Shown here: positions 29,301-41,359 of the stretch, one piece after another
Layout of the letters: each line of letters opens with the position of its first letter
Numbering within the stretch: the first letter of the stretch is position 1
Assembly: GCA_965153455.1 (NCBI GenBank)
Contig: OZ234497.1
Span: forward strand, 7,874,001 to 7,938,000
Source of the DNA: Sphagnum compactum
Taxonomy: Eukaryota > Bryophyta > Sphagnopsida > Sphagnales
Reading direction: 5' to 3'
Length of the DNA stretch: 64,000 nucleotides
The notes under the pieces: generated by a model
What the model saw: only the letters and a program-made list of their open reading frames with translations
Database searches by the model: none
What the model was told of the DNA's origin: nothing
Program-made: the position numbers and the translations under genes

Positions 29301-32300
29301 AGCTATTTGTTGTGTTGGATTCTGACATATTAATTTCTTAGAAGCATCAACCTTAATTGTATGCATAATCTACAACTGTCCTATTGTTAAATGGACTGTA
29401 GAGTTCTAATACCAAAAATGAAGGGGTGTTTTAATATTTAGAAACACCTTTACCACACCAAATGTTCCAATAACTTTCTATGATACATGGATAATTTTCT
29501 CACCAAACTAATAACCAAGCTCAACTTCCTGTAATTTCAAACCAAAACTATGACCTCAAGGGATCAATTCGCTCAATGATTTCTTTTCAAGAGCCAATAG
29601 ATCACAATTGTGGTAGATCTCCCTTTGAACATAATCATAGATTGATTGGCCCATCCCATCAAATTTCTCCCATTAGCAGTTGGACAAAGAAGAAAGAGGT
29701 CACAATATTGCAATATTTCCCTTTGAAGCCCAAGAATATTCCCAGAATTCCATCTTCCTCGGAGTTCTCACAGAAGTGTAGGTACTTTGTTCCCAATTTA
29801 GATTATCGGATACATTTCCCCAACAACCTTGAAAAATTATAACACATTGAACCAGCCACTGTGATTGCTCAAGAAATCTCTAGACATTGTCATCATCCAC
29901 TGTGATTGCTCAAGAAATCTCTAGACATTGTCATCATCTCTCTTGATCTAGCCTTGAATTCTAGAAGAAAATCTTCTATTCCTACCCTAAAGCTTATACG
30001 CAACGGAAGTGTTTGCAACATGGCAGAAAACCAAAGATCTACAATGGAACATTCTTCCCCAACTACACCACAAAGACAATGATAAGTAATGTGTAAACCC
30101 ACAATTCATCACTTAAACATAGAAAACTTAGCTCTTTGCGTTTCTGCCCCTTTATAGTCCTAGCAAGGCCTTCTTATCTCCGCATTGCATCTTGCTCTTG
30201 TCATTTTTGAAGCACCAGCTCAGCAACGCTGTTCTTATTGAATAAGAAGCGTTAAACACACTTACCTGCAAACAAACAAACCACCAAAATGCAAAAAATA
30301 ACAATAGATATCGGACTCTTGGCATCCACAACACTTCATGATGAGTAACTGTTCGGTAGATTGGCAGCTTCTACCAATCACCCATCAGAAATTAGGGTTA
30401 TCCCTTTTTACATCCATTCACCTTCATCCCCTTGAATATAAAAAATTCCAGACACTGGTTTTAGGTCATAGACGGTTCTCAAAGTCACAGAACTGGTTTT
30501 GACCCTTCAGGGGGCCGCAGAAGGGGGGGGGATCACAAACCCAGGTTTGACATTTAACTGAGGTTCTAAAGAATCCAAAGAATTGGGTTAGAAAACCTAC
30601 CCTAAACTGTTGATTCTTTGTTGATTTTTTCATGAGAACCACTGGGCTTTTTTAGAAATAATTCAAAAACCTGGATCCGGAGACTTTTTGAATTATAAAA
30701 AATTAAAGAACTGGAACCAGAGGTTCTACGATTCCATTTTTTTCCATAAAAATTGGAGGTTCTGCAATTCTATTTTTTTCATAAAACTAGAATTGGAGGT
30801 TCTTTTATTTTTAAAATTCATGAGAATCACTATTTTTTTCATGACAATTTTCAAAACCCTGGAATGGGGGGTTTTCATAAGTAAAAAATATTAAAGAACT
30901 TTAATTGGAGGTTCTGGAATTCTGAAATTTTCCATAAAATCGAAACTGGAGATTCTTAACAAAATAAAAAAACCACCCAACAAACACTACTTGTAACATC
31001 TGATTTGGTGGCTTTGAACCGTCAATTCTTGTTTTAGTTAGTAAAAATCGAATTGTAAATGTGTCTGATTTTTGAAACTAGAACTACAACCTTTTAAACA
31101 AAATTCGAAAATCCAATAAAAAACCAAACTCGGAACTGGGTTCTAGTCTATTTATTTGTGGAACCAGGGTCAAACGTGAAACTTTCCCAAAAAAAAATGA
31201 AGTAAAAGAACTGAGGGCTAACCAGAGGTTATCCAGAAATTAACCACCATTTCCGATTTGGGTTACTTAAAATAGGACAAGAACTGGGTCTAATTTTCAG
31301 AACCGAAATCAAAATACTTTTTTAAATGACCAGAATTGTTCTAATTTGCTCTTTAGAACTGGAACAGGAGGTTCTTCATAAGAGTAAACAATGGCCCAAC
31401 ATTTGTTCCTACCTTAAGGCCCAAATTACCTACTTAAAAAATAAGCAAGTGACCCATTGGCCCTCTGCCAATGAGCTTGAGTTGGGGATGCAAATGGCTT
31501 GTCAGGTCTGCTGTCGGGCTTCAAAATAACAAAAAGAGATAAAGCCAGTGGGTGAGAAGTACTTGTGGGGTTTTTGGGCTGACCTCTATCCTTAAAATTT
31601 GATCAAACTAGGTCCGAAACAATCAAGAAGGTCCTCATTTGATAAACTTGTAAGTTCCTTTCACTTAATGAATAAAACAGCAAAATGACCTTCCACTTTG
31701 GTAGTCAGTTCTTAGGTTCAAAAGTGCAACCAATATTTGGTTCGTATGGGAAGTGGAAGGTCACTTTCTCATTCTTTTCATTGGCCAAAAGAAACTGATA
31801 AGTTGTGGAAGGTTGTTTCAAATTGAACTTACAATTTGGAACCCTTTACAAACAAAACTTTGTTGCAATGGATCTTTAATTTGAAAAGTTCCCAATCCAA
31901 ATTAGGAACACATATTAAAACAACAAAGGCACCTATTGGGTTTTCCACAGAAACACTTGTCTAGATCATCTATGCCACTCTTTGATGGGTATTGGTTTTC
32001 TTAAAACCCAAGGACAAGGTGTAGAAACATTAAGATTGAATTACATATTTTATGGGCTCCAAGGCATGCCCTCTGAATGAACTCTTTTATGATAAAAATG
32101 TGGAGCATGTACTTTAGAGTTGTTTAAATGGGACATCATTGCATCTTTGCTTAGTTGTTAAAAAGAACAAACACTTTGTGCACATATCAACTTCAATCAT
32201 CAGTAAAGCACTTTACTATTTTTAATTTTTTTTTTGTATTTGAAAGCACCCTCCCACACAAAAGATGCTTTCATCAATGGAAGGAAACCTTTTGTACTTG

Positions 32301-34180
32301 ATGCTGAGAGTGGTACTTGATGCCGAGAGTGGCTTCGTCTTGTCAACCTCCCCTATTTTTCACCTATCCCCTTGGGAAATTAGGCCTGGCCCTTTGGAAG
32401 AAAGGCCTTACCCTATACACATAACTACTTAAAATGGCATCGACCTTCCAAGTGTTTTAAGTTTAATGTTTTAACCATGCACTATTCCCTCTATGTTTAG
32501 TGGTTATTATAGAATTTTGTTACCTAATGTAGGTGGTCAACAGACCTAGAAATCTCCAATTTGGAGAATATTAGCTATTTTGGGTTTAGTTGAAGATCCA
32601 ACCATGGGACTGTTTATACAACGACACCATCCAGCTTATAGTTTGGAATGCCTATCATTAATGTTCATGCCACATAGAAAGCTCCAGGCAAAAAAATTCC
32701 CTCCACGTTGTTGGTTGTCCTTCCATTTGTATTGAAGGCTTACAGTATTTAACTTCCAGTGAAGGGTTATGATAGTGGAGAGGAAAGCCAATCCATAATT
32801 GAGGAGTCCTATTTATGGCCTTACAACTACATAATTGTGATGGATTTAAGTTAATGTCACAGGCTGAACTTCGTCCCCTCTTGGGCTTGAAGTGAGCATG
32901 CCATGGCAGCCACTTGCATGTCCTAGTTGTGTGTGGGGTTAAGCTAGCTTACAACCAAACAATTAATGGGTGTCAGATGATCCCTTTCAAACAGGTCATG
33001 AGTTGATATCAAATTGAATGTAGATTGGTAACTTCGTCCCTTCTTAGGCTCTAAGTGAACATGTCTTGTCAACTCCTTGCATGTCCAAGCTGTATGTGAG
33101 GTTAGTTTCCTCTTGGGCTTTAAGTGAGCATGCTGTGTACACTACTTGCTCATCCAAGCTGTATGTGGCGTTAAGCTAGCTCATGGCCCAACAATCTATG
33201 GAGCTAAACAATCCCTTTCACTTAGGTCATGGGTTCATATCAAATTGAATATAGATTGGTACCTTATTGCCACTTGCAAATATACTTGCCCAACTCTTAT
33301 TTATTTGTAGGGTTTGGTGTCAAAGTGAAAAGTAAAATTTAGAGAATGATTTGACATACACTGCACTGATGTTTGAGTGTAAAAGTAAATAATAATTAAT
33401 AGGACATCATTTTACATACACCATGCAATGATGTTTGAGACAACTGTGGATTGTGAATGGGGGGCCTTCCTTGCAGTGAATTATTTGGTGACAAAGTTTT
33501 GTTCTTATAAATCTGATTTCCACCTAGATATATGTACAAAGGATTTTTAATGGAAAAAAATTGGTCCAATTTTCCGGATTTTGAAAGAAAGAAAGAAAAG
33601 TTTCCAGATATGTATAAGAGGTTCCAGTAGGTAGCCAAAAGTATGGAAGGATGCTTAAATGTTGTTTACTTTGTCATCTAGTTTATAAGCAAATCTGGCC
33701 AAACCTTCTTAGGGACAATTGCCACTTCCTGCACAGCACAAAAACTAGGGAAAAAAAGCGAAAGTACTTTCTAAGCATTTCCAACTCCACTTACAATAAA
33801 ATCAATTCAAATTTTCTTCTGTTATGTCCAAGATGAGCACATCCTTTGAAACGTGTGAAAAGGTGTGTGCTGATAGGTGTAATTGCTCAAGCACAATTTG
33901 ACAAGTTTGGCCATAATTTTCAATTAATAGACATTTTAATTACAACGGACATAACTTAGAGAAAGAACCATGTCATGAGGTTTGTAAGGAGAGGGCAAGT
34001 ATGTACTCATAGATAGAATAAGTCGGAAAGTAAGAAGGTACAAAGGACCCTCACACAAACAAGCAGCTCATCGTGTAATGATTTCGCCCTTTTATGGCAA
34101 GTTTCGACTTCAAGTTAACACGTACAGACCTTTAGTGTAGTCGGAGGGTACCTTGGATCCAACGTATTTCTTCCAGCGCT
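29301..34180. other. Non-coding repeat DNA in duplication copy A
   Basis: No intact gene. 30440-31400 is littered with variants of GGAGGTTCT and GAACTGG, a degenerate short-word array. 32870-33250 has two to three imperfect copies of a unit starting CTTCGTCCC and ending with tRNA-like GGTCATGGGTTCATATC. Small open frames (31326-31529, 33396-33638) are retained in both duplicates but have no recognisable product. Confidence 0.4.
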
Positions 34181-34189
34181 GTTTGGGGG

Positions 34190-35160
34190 TGAGGGCAATT
34201 TGTAGTTTGCAGGTTTTGGAGTTCTAGCTTTTTCTATGCACACATCTATCATGTAAGAACTTGTGAACGTTTTTTCTTCCTGAATTTCTAAGTTGTTCTT
34301 GTCAGAAAAATTGTGCCGGCAGACACATGAATGTGTCCAAAAGGTTTCATGATCCAAACGGGTCTGATCCTGGAAAACAGAAATTGCATGAAATTGTCTG
34401 AGCTGCATGTCCATAAATCACATGTATAACATATTCCTGTTGAGAGTATTCGAGGAATGACATCATCGTTCTTTCTAGTTGGGTGGTGCTAGTTTTCGCA
34501 GCTTCACGTTTGAACAGATCGAGGAGGAAACCAAGTGTGAAGTTTCTTTTGAACTATGGTCAGACTCCTAATCTCTCACCGGAAGGGTCAGACCATAGTT
34601 CAGAAGATGGTGCCAAGGTAGATCGGGGATATTCCTCTGGCGGGATGCAATCATCAGCCACGAGGTTGAAGCTACGACAGCATGAAGGTATAATAAAAAA
34701 TCTCTTCCCTGAAGACACCAGCTCATATAATTTGTCCCTATCTGATTCTACGAGGTATCTTGTGTTGAGCTTGCTGTTGCATTGAGCTGCATCTCTAGGA
34801 TCATCACAAGCTGTTACCTCCTGTTCTTTCCTATAATTTTAGGATTTAGGGTTTAACTATGGCTGAACTACTTCTTCTTCAAGTAATAACTATTTCTTTT
34901 TTCCCAGGTCTAATCTGCAGACTCTACGCTTGAAAACACAGCAATCCCAAGTAGTCTACCAAGGGGGGGGGACTCATTGCATAACCAACAGAAGATCCAT
35001 AAGGACCCGGAGGAGGGCGAGATCAAGACGTGCAGCAGGCTTGTAATTACGTAGTAGTTCCTGCTAATCATCAAGGTGGAACTTCAAGAAAATCCCAATC
35101 ACTGCACGGAAGCATCTAGCAATTGATGAGGCGCCAAGGTACTGCAAATCCTTTAAACTA
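34190..35160 (+). pseudogene. Inverted partial copy of the repeat-protein gene (A')
   Basis: Plus-strand relative of the end of gene A: intron 4 (34190-34501), exon 5 (34502-34687, with RSRRKPSVKFLLN and TPNLSPEGSD, ending at a GTATAAT donor), intron 5, and the start of exon 6 from about 34920. Exon 5 is open and its splice sites are good. Exon 6 is frameshifted at a nine-G run near 34963-34971 relative to gene A and stops early. Exons 1-4 are absent. It lies tail-to-tail with gene A, about 0.6 kb from its stop. I infer a truncated inverted duplicate, possibly transcribed. Confidence 0.8.
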
Positions 35161-35735
35161 TAATTTGTAGCACCTTAATTCATTGTACAGATATAGTTAG
35201 CAAGGCAGAGAGGGCTCTAGAGCTAAATATAGTGCTCAAGGTGATCGGCAACTTAGCAGCTCCTTAATTCAGACTGTTTAGGTGTACACTAATTATAACA
35301 CCACCAACTAAAACTACACTAATTGGTTTCAATTGCAGCAGAGCTTCTTAATTAAGAACGCAAATGTATGATCAATTCACTGTAGAGCTACATATTAGAA
35401 AGCTATTGGATCCAGGCTCGGAGCTTCCAGATGAATCTCTAAATCCCTGAGAGCCTTGCAAATTGATCATGAACCTTACAAATGTTGCAGCAGAATGAAT
35501 AGTAAGCAAAATGTGATGTGGTAAGCATGATCATTAGTGTCAGCATGCAGCAGCAGATTTGGTAGAGAAATGTTTTTTTGGGTTGTTAAATAGAAGAAGA
35601 TCTTCAGAGTACAGCAGGCGAAGAACTTTCAAAAAGAATCTGACAGAAGAACTTTGTTGTTGCACTTTGGCGTGTGATGGATCTTCAGCTTTGGGTTCAG
35701 CATGCAGGATGATCTCAGAATATCGTGCAGCATCC

Positions 35736-38700
35736 TCATTTGTCAGCTTGCTTCTTTGATCTTCGACCAGCTCCTGACAATGGGTGTTGTAAGGGTGGAA
35801 TTGATGGCTCCCTCACATATGGGTAAGGAGGAAGTCGAGCTGCTCTTGTACTCGACCCAGCAGCTGGGTCATGTGACATGCTAGACATATTATAAGAAGA
35901 AGAGCTGTTGTAGTTCACACAGGATTTTCTGCACGCATTTTTGGGTCCGCTATAGGTACGATGTAGTGTTGCAGCTCCTGCAGCAGGTCCATCATCATGC
36001 TCCTCCTCCTCCACATCCTCATCATCCATTGATGCTGAATTGCTGGAAGGTGGTCTTGCAGCTGCAGCAGTGATATTGGGGGGAGCTAGAACTGCAGCTG
36101 CATCATCCTTTGCAGCAGGTGGTGCCTCATCAACTGCTAGAAGCTGTGATGGGAAGTCTGTTGAACTTCGAGCTTGATGATGAGCAGCAGCTACTTCTGT
36201 ACTTACAAGCCCTGCTGCACATTTTGAAGATCTATTCCTCCTCCGAGTCCATATTGATCTTCTATTGGTTGTGCAAAACATTTCTCCCTCCCTTGGCAGA
36301 CTACTTGGGACTGTTGTGTGTTCAAGCACAGAGTCTGCAGAATATACAGGAAAAAATGAAAAAGTAGTGATCCAATGCATCAAGAAGCTTGACAAGATAT
36401 CTTGCAGATGCATGAGATGGTGCCAAATTACATCACATGGTTTCTCAGGGAACAAAGCTTTTGTATTATACCTTCATGTTGTTGTACCTTCAACCTTTTA
36501 GCTGATGATTCAATCCTGCGAGAGGAGTATTGCCAGTCAAGATCCACCTTTGCACTATCTTCTGAACCATAGTCTGATCCTTCTGGTGAGAGATTAGGAG
36601 TACCAGAGTTCAGAAGAAATTTTAAGCTTGGTTTCCTCCTGGATTTGTTTAAGCGTGAAGCTGCAAAAAATAGCACACCCAATTAGGATAAACATGATGA
36701 ATGACATGATGCCATGATCATGATAGTAATCACATAAACTCTGATGTTCAGGAATTTATTATATATGTGAATTATGGACATGCAGAGATAGTTTCATCAT
36801 GCAATTTCTGTTTTGGATCAGACCCCTTTGGATCTTGAAACCTTTTGGATATGATCAAAACATTTATCAAAAGTCTAAGCAATTTTTCTGGCAAGAACAA
36901 ATTAGAATTTGAACCAGAAGAAAAAAGGTTCACAAACTTCTAATAGATGTGTGCATAGAAGAAGCTAGAACTCCAAAACCTGCAAACTGCAGATTTTCAA
37001 ACTTATAAGACAAGCTAGAACTCAAGTAATTATAACAAAAGTAGAAATTTTAGCTGAGGATTTGAGAAGAGCAAATATTCATGAGCCAAGTGCAAATCTC
37101 AAACTTGGATTCCAAGCTACTATTAAAGCATTTTCAAGAGTTATAAAATATTGAAACATGGAGATTGGGCCACAGATCTGGAATGCTGATAACTCACCTA
37201 ATGGAGCGCTGCGCTGCAATCTGCTAACTTCATCATGCTGCAGCCTGTCAATCCTGGTTGAAGCTTCCTCAACCTGCACCTCCACAGTATAATTTGTGAC
37301 CCATGATCAGCTCTTAGAAACTATTTTTCTTGATGGAATGCAAAAATCAAGTCTGAATTTTGAGCTAAATTAACTGTATGATCTCCTAGGGTGGAAGTTT
37401 GGTTCATGATCAGCTGAATATAGTCACCAATTCATCAGCAACCTCCATGTATATATATACGTAATATGAATGGTAAGTAGTAGATCATGAGCAGCTACAC
37501 TTGCATTCCTGTACATCTTGAAAAGATCTTCTTGAGAATTTCAGGTCTTTGCAAGTCTTTTCACTGTGATCAGATGATGCCTTTCTGCCTCTTTTGTCTA
37601 TGAATGTAGGTCCAATAGTGCTAAGTTTGAACTTCTGGAAAATGAGAAACAACAATCATACAGTTCCTATGTATAAGAACTGAAGGAAGGAAAGGTGGTG
37701 GATTGAAAATGGCAGTATTTAATTAAAAGACATTGACAAGGAAGTTCAGTGGTACCTTATTCTTGCCTTCCTCATCATCTGAGCTAGAAAGAACTATTAT
37801 GGGTATATCAGTGCTCAGTCCTGGCAGTGGATCACGTGTAGAAACTGGGCAGCCTGCAGGAATGTTTCTTCTCATAGCTGCGACTTCAGCTGGATCAGTA
37901 GCACTCTCATGTAACTGCAAAAGAAGAAGATCCACAGTGATTATTAATTGTAAATGTGCATCTCAACTGATCTTGAACCAAACCAAGCAGAGCTGATCAT
38001 TTCCGAATTCCTAATTTCCTAGTTGCACTTGAAGCTGATCAAGAAGTCCTTTTATACACAAAGGTGATCAGTAAAATAATTTATCAATAATCACACACTT
38101 ACTGGTCCAAAAAAATTGTTAAATGACATTTCCTAATTAATTTTTATTGATGGGTGACTCTTGAAATCTTAATTATTTGACTTTCCAAATCTCAACCGAA
38201 ATTTCTTGTGGGTGGAGTTTGCACATGCAGGTAGTTAGGTGCATATATAAGCAGAAGACAAGTTATTAACTACTTTTTTTTTGGAACACAGTTTTGTACT
38301 ATGGATTAAACATCATGAGTTATATATATTACCAAGCGATCAAGCTCTTGGATAATATTAAATATATAACTAATATTATTAATTTCTGCAAGGCTGCTTA
38401 CAACATCTTAATAAGTTTTCAGTGCATTTGATCTCTTGACATAATTTCTTGACTTTGAAGCTTCTGTAAAACCTACTACTACTTGCTGCTGCTGAGCTGC
38501 AGGTCATAAAATTTCAAAGACATTTCAAAACAGTCCAGAAAAAAATAATATCCCAGAAAACATCATTTCTGCATGACTATTATAAGCATCCTAATTTCAC
38601 CACATCCACATTTGTACGAGGTTATGATCCTAATTCTGGATATAAATTACTCTCTCTAATTCTGAATCAACTAAATAATTTGGTGTGTAATTGTAATAGA

Positions 38701-41359
38701 TCTCCTCTTGTAGTGGTGAACACATGATACAATAATTAAGTATTTATCCTAATTACAATAATAGTTACTTAAACATAACATGATTACAGCTGTTCATTCC
38801 AGGGTAATTATTAATGATCCAAGAGCTATATTCTTCCTTCTGACTTTTGTAACAGGTGAGGTTTTTGTGCTGGGGAGAAACTAGATCTGTTTCTGCAGCA
38901 GTGGTGCAATTTTGCATTTCTGATTTTTGCTAAGAGATCTGATGTGGTCGAGCTCTAATTACCTCAATGGAATTTGCTCTTGGAGCTGGACGTGGTCTTG
39001 TGGCAGAGCATTTGGTCCTCAGGGGGATCATGGATCTTATGCAGCGCTCATGTGGCTGCTGCGCCTTGGACACATGATGGACTTCCTCGGCTGCTTTTTG
39101 TTGCGGTGATCCTGGATAGCACATTGCAGATAAAGGGATCAAGAACTTAGAACATGATTCAATAGACTTGCTGCAGACTCAGGATTGATTTTTAAGTATG
39201 TGAGTGTATGCATGCATACAGGAAGTGCACATGCATGAGATCATCAGTCACCGCATTCCATCATGTGCATGTTTGACATTAGATGCAGATCCCGAGGACT
39301 TGAAGACAATTTTTGTACTTGTAGCTGCTGCTGGAGCAACAGGAGTGTCGATGTCATGCGCATCATGATGATGAAGTTCATGGGTATCATGATATGGTTC
39401 ATGGGTGAGTCTATGAGCTGCAGGAGAGTTGATGAGATTGACAGGCGCTGCCGCCATCAACAACTGTTCTTCATGTTCTTCTTCTGCCGGTTCATCCACA
39501 TGATCATGGGGTGATGCAGCCTCCGGATTCATATGGATTAAGGATGCTTCCAAGCTTTCCAGCACCCTGGTGGTAGGAGCTACTGCAGCTTCTTCTTCTG
39601 CCGGATTCATGAGGTCAGCCATCGGTCTCATCTTGGGTTCGCCCGAGGCCTCATGAAGCTGGGCGACAACAAAGTTTCTCTCTGGTGCTGCTGCAACTGT
39701 ATGTATGTCGACGCTAGCGGCGACAAACAACTCTTGACGGGTAGCTGAGGCCGACTGCACTTCCAGAGACCTCTCCGATCCGGCCGCCTCATGAAGCTCG
39801 ACAACAAAGTTGCTCTCTTCTGCTGCAACTGTATTTATATCGATGCGGGCAGCAACAACCTCTTGATGGGTATCTGACGCCGACTGGAAAGCTTCGAGAG
39901 AGCTCTCCGATCCGGCCGCCTCATGAAGCTCGACAACAAAGTTGCTCTCTTCTGCTGCAACTGTATTTATATCGATGCGGGCAGCAACAACCTCTTGATG
40001 GGTATCTGACGCCGACTGGAAAGCTTCGAGAGAGCTCTCCGATCCGGCCGCCTCATGAAGCTCGACAACAAAGTTGCTCTCTTCTGCTGCAACTGTATTT
40101 ATATCGATGCGGGCAGCAACAACCTCTTGATGGGTATCTGAGGCCGACTGGAATGCTTCGAGACAGCTCTCCGATCCGGCCGCCTCATGAAGCTCGACAG
40201 CAAAGGTGCTCTCTTCTGCTGCAACTGTATTTATATCGATGCGGGCAGCAACAACCTCTTCATGGGTATCTGAGGCCGACTGGAAGGCTTCGAGAGAGCG
40301 CTCCGATCGGGCCGCCTCATGAAGCTGGAAAACAAAGATTCTATCGATGCCGGCAGCGACAATCTCTTGATGGGTAGACGCCGCCTGCACAGCTTTGAGA
40401 GAGCTCTCCGATCCGGCTACCTCATGAGGCTGGAGAAGAAAGTTTCTCTCTGTTGCTGCTACAACTGGATCTATATCGACGTCGGCCGCGACAACCAGCT
40501 CTCGATGGGTATGAGATGAGGCCAACTGCAGTTCGAGAGAGATCTCCGATCCGGTAGCTTCATGAGGCTGGACAAGAAAGTTTCTCTCTGCTGCTGCTGC
40601 AACTGGATCTATATCGACGTCGGCAGAGACAACCAGCTCTTGATGGGTATGAGATGAGGCCAACTGCAGTTCGAGAGAGATCTCCGATCCGGCAGCCTCA
40701 TAAAGCTGGACAACAAAGTTTCTCTTTGCAGTAACTGTGTTTATATCGACGCCCCGGGCGACTGGAACCTCTCGATGGCTATAGGCCAACTGCAAATAGA
40801 GAGAGCTCTCGGATGCGGCTTCCTCATGAAGCTGGATAACAAAGTTTCTCACTGCAACTGAGTTTATACCGAAGGAGGCAACGAGATCCTCTCGATGGGT
40901 AGAGGCCAAATGCAGTTCGAGATCGCTCTCCGATAAGGGGGCTACCGCCACAACCTCTGCATGGGTAGAAGCCGACTGCACTTCGAGGGAGCTCTCCGAT
41001 CCTCTAAAGTCTGCAACGAAGTATTCACTGCTATTAGCCGCCGGAGTGGTACTCAGGTCAAGATGAAGCCTCATAGTACGCGGGAAGTGCAGATGGTATT
41101 GTGGAATCATATTGTTGCTAACCATCTGCAGCTGGTCGGGATGGAATACGGGAATATTCGAGGACGAATCTCGAGGAGCTTGTCCCGCGAAGAGTTGTCT
41201 TCTTTCCGTCTGCAGGTTATAACAGCCTACTATATTATAATCCGCACTCGGGGGACGGCGTCGCACGCCGTCATTTCGATGTTGCCGGGCAAGCTTGTCG
41301 ATCATGCAGTACTTGAAAGTGAGAGGCAGCTCCTCTTTTCGTCGACGTCGTGGAGCCAT
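35736..41359 (-). CDS. EAR-repeat nuclear protein, paralogue A (unrecognised family)
   Basis: Six exons in phase with GT-AG introns: 39319-41359, 38963-39111, 37756-37914, 37198-37273, 36472-36660 and 35736-36334; 1070 aa. Exon 1: basic start MAPRRRRKEE, an LHLDL motif (98-102), then eleven tandem units (121-573; later ones 44 aa) followed by an acidic, His-rich stretch. LxLxL cores occur at 147-151, 187-191, 229-233 and 275-279. This matches the EAR motif known to recruit TOPLESS-type corepressors; that role is inferred here. Exon 3 has IPIIVLSSSDDEE (767-779), a SUMO-interaction-like motif. Exons 5-6 add basic clusters (RSRRKP, WTRRRNRSSK, GRRSKKQADK) and an acidic MDDEDVEEEEHDD. No signal peptide, membrane segment or DNA-binding fold seen. 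Its tandem paralogue B is also intact. The exon 1 donor reads CAA|GTAC, weaker than in B. Start is the first in-frame ATG. Confidence 0.8.
39641..40999 (-). repeat. Coding minisatellite in gene A (132-bp units)
   Basis: Encodes residues 121-573 of paralogue A: one short unit, then ten units of 35-46 aa. Units 7-10 share a 44-residue (132-bp) frame with the core SLEAFQSASDTH and VAARIDINTVAAEE; the last two are virtually identical at DNA level. Early units (2-5) are more divergent and carry LELHL, LYLQL or LELQL where later units have LEAFQ. Unit length is a multiple of three, so expansion keeps the frame. Confidence 0.95.
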
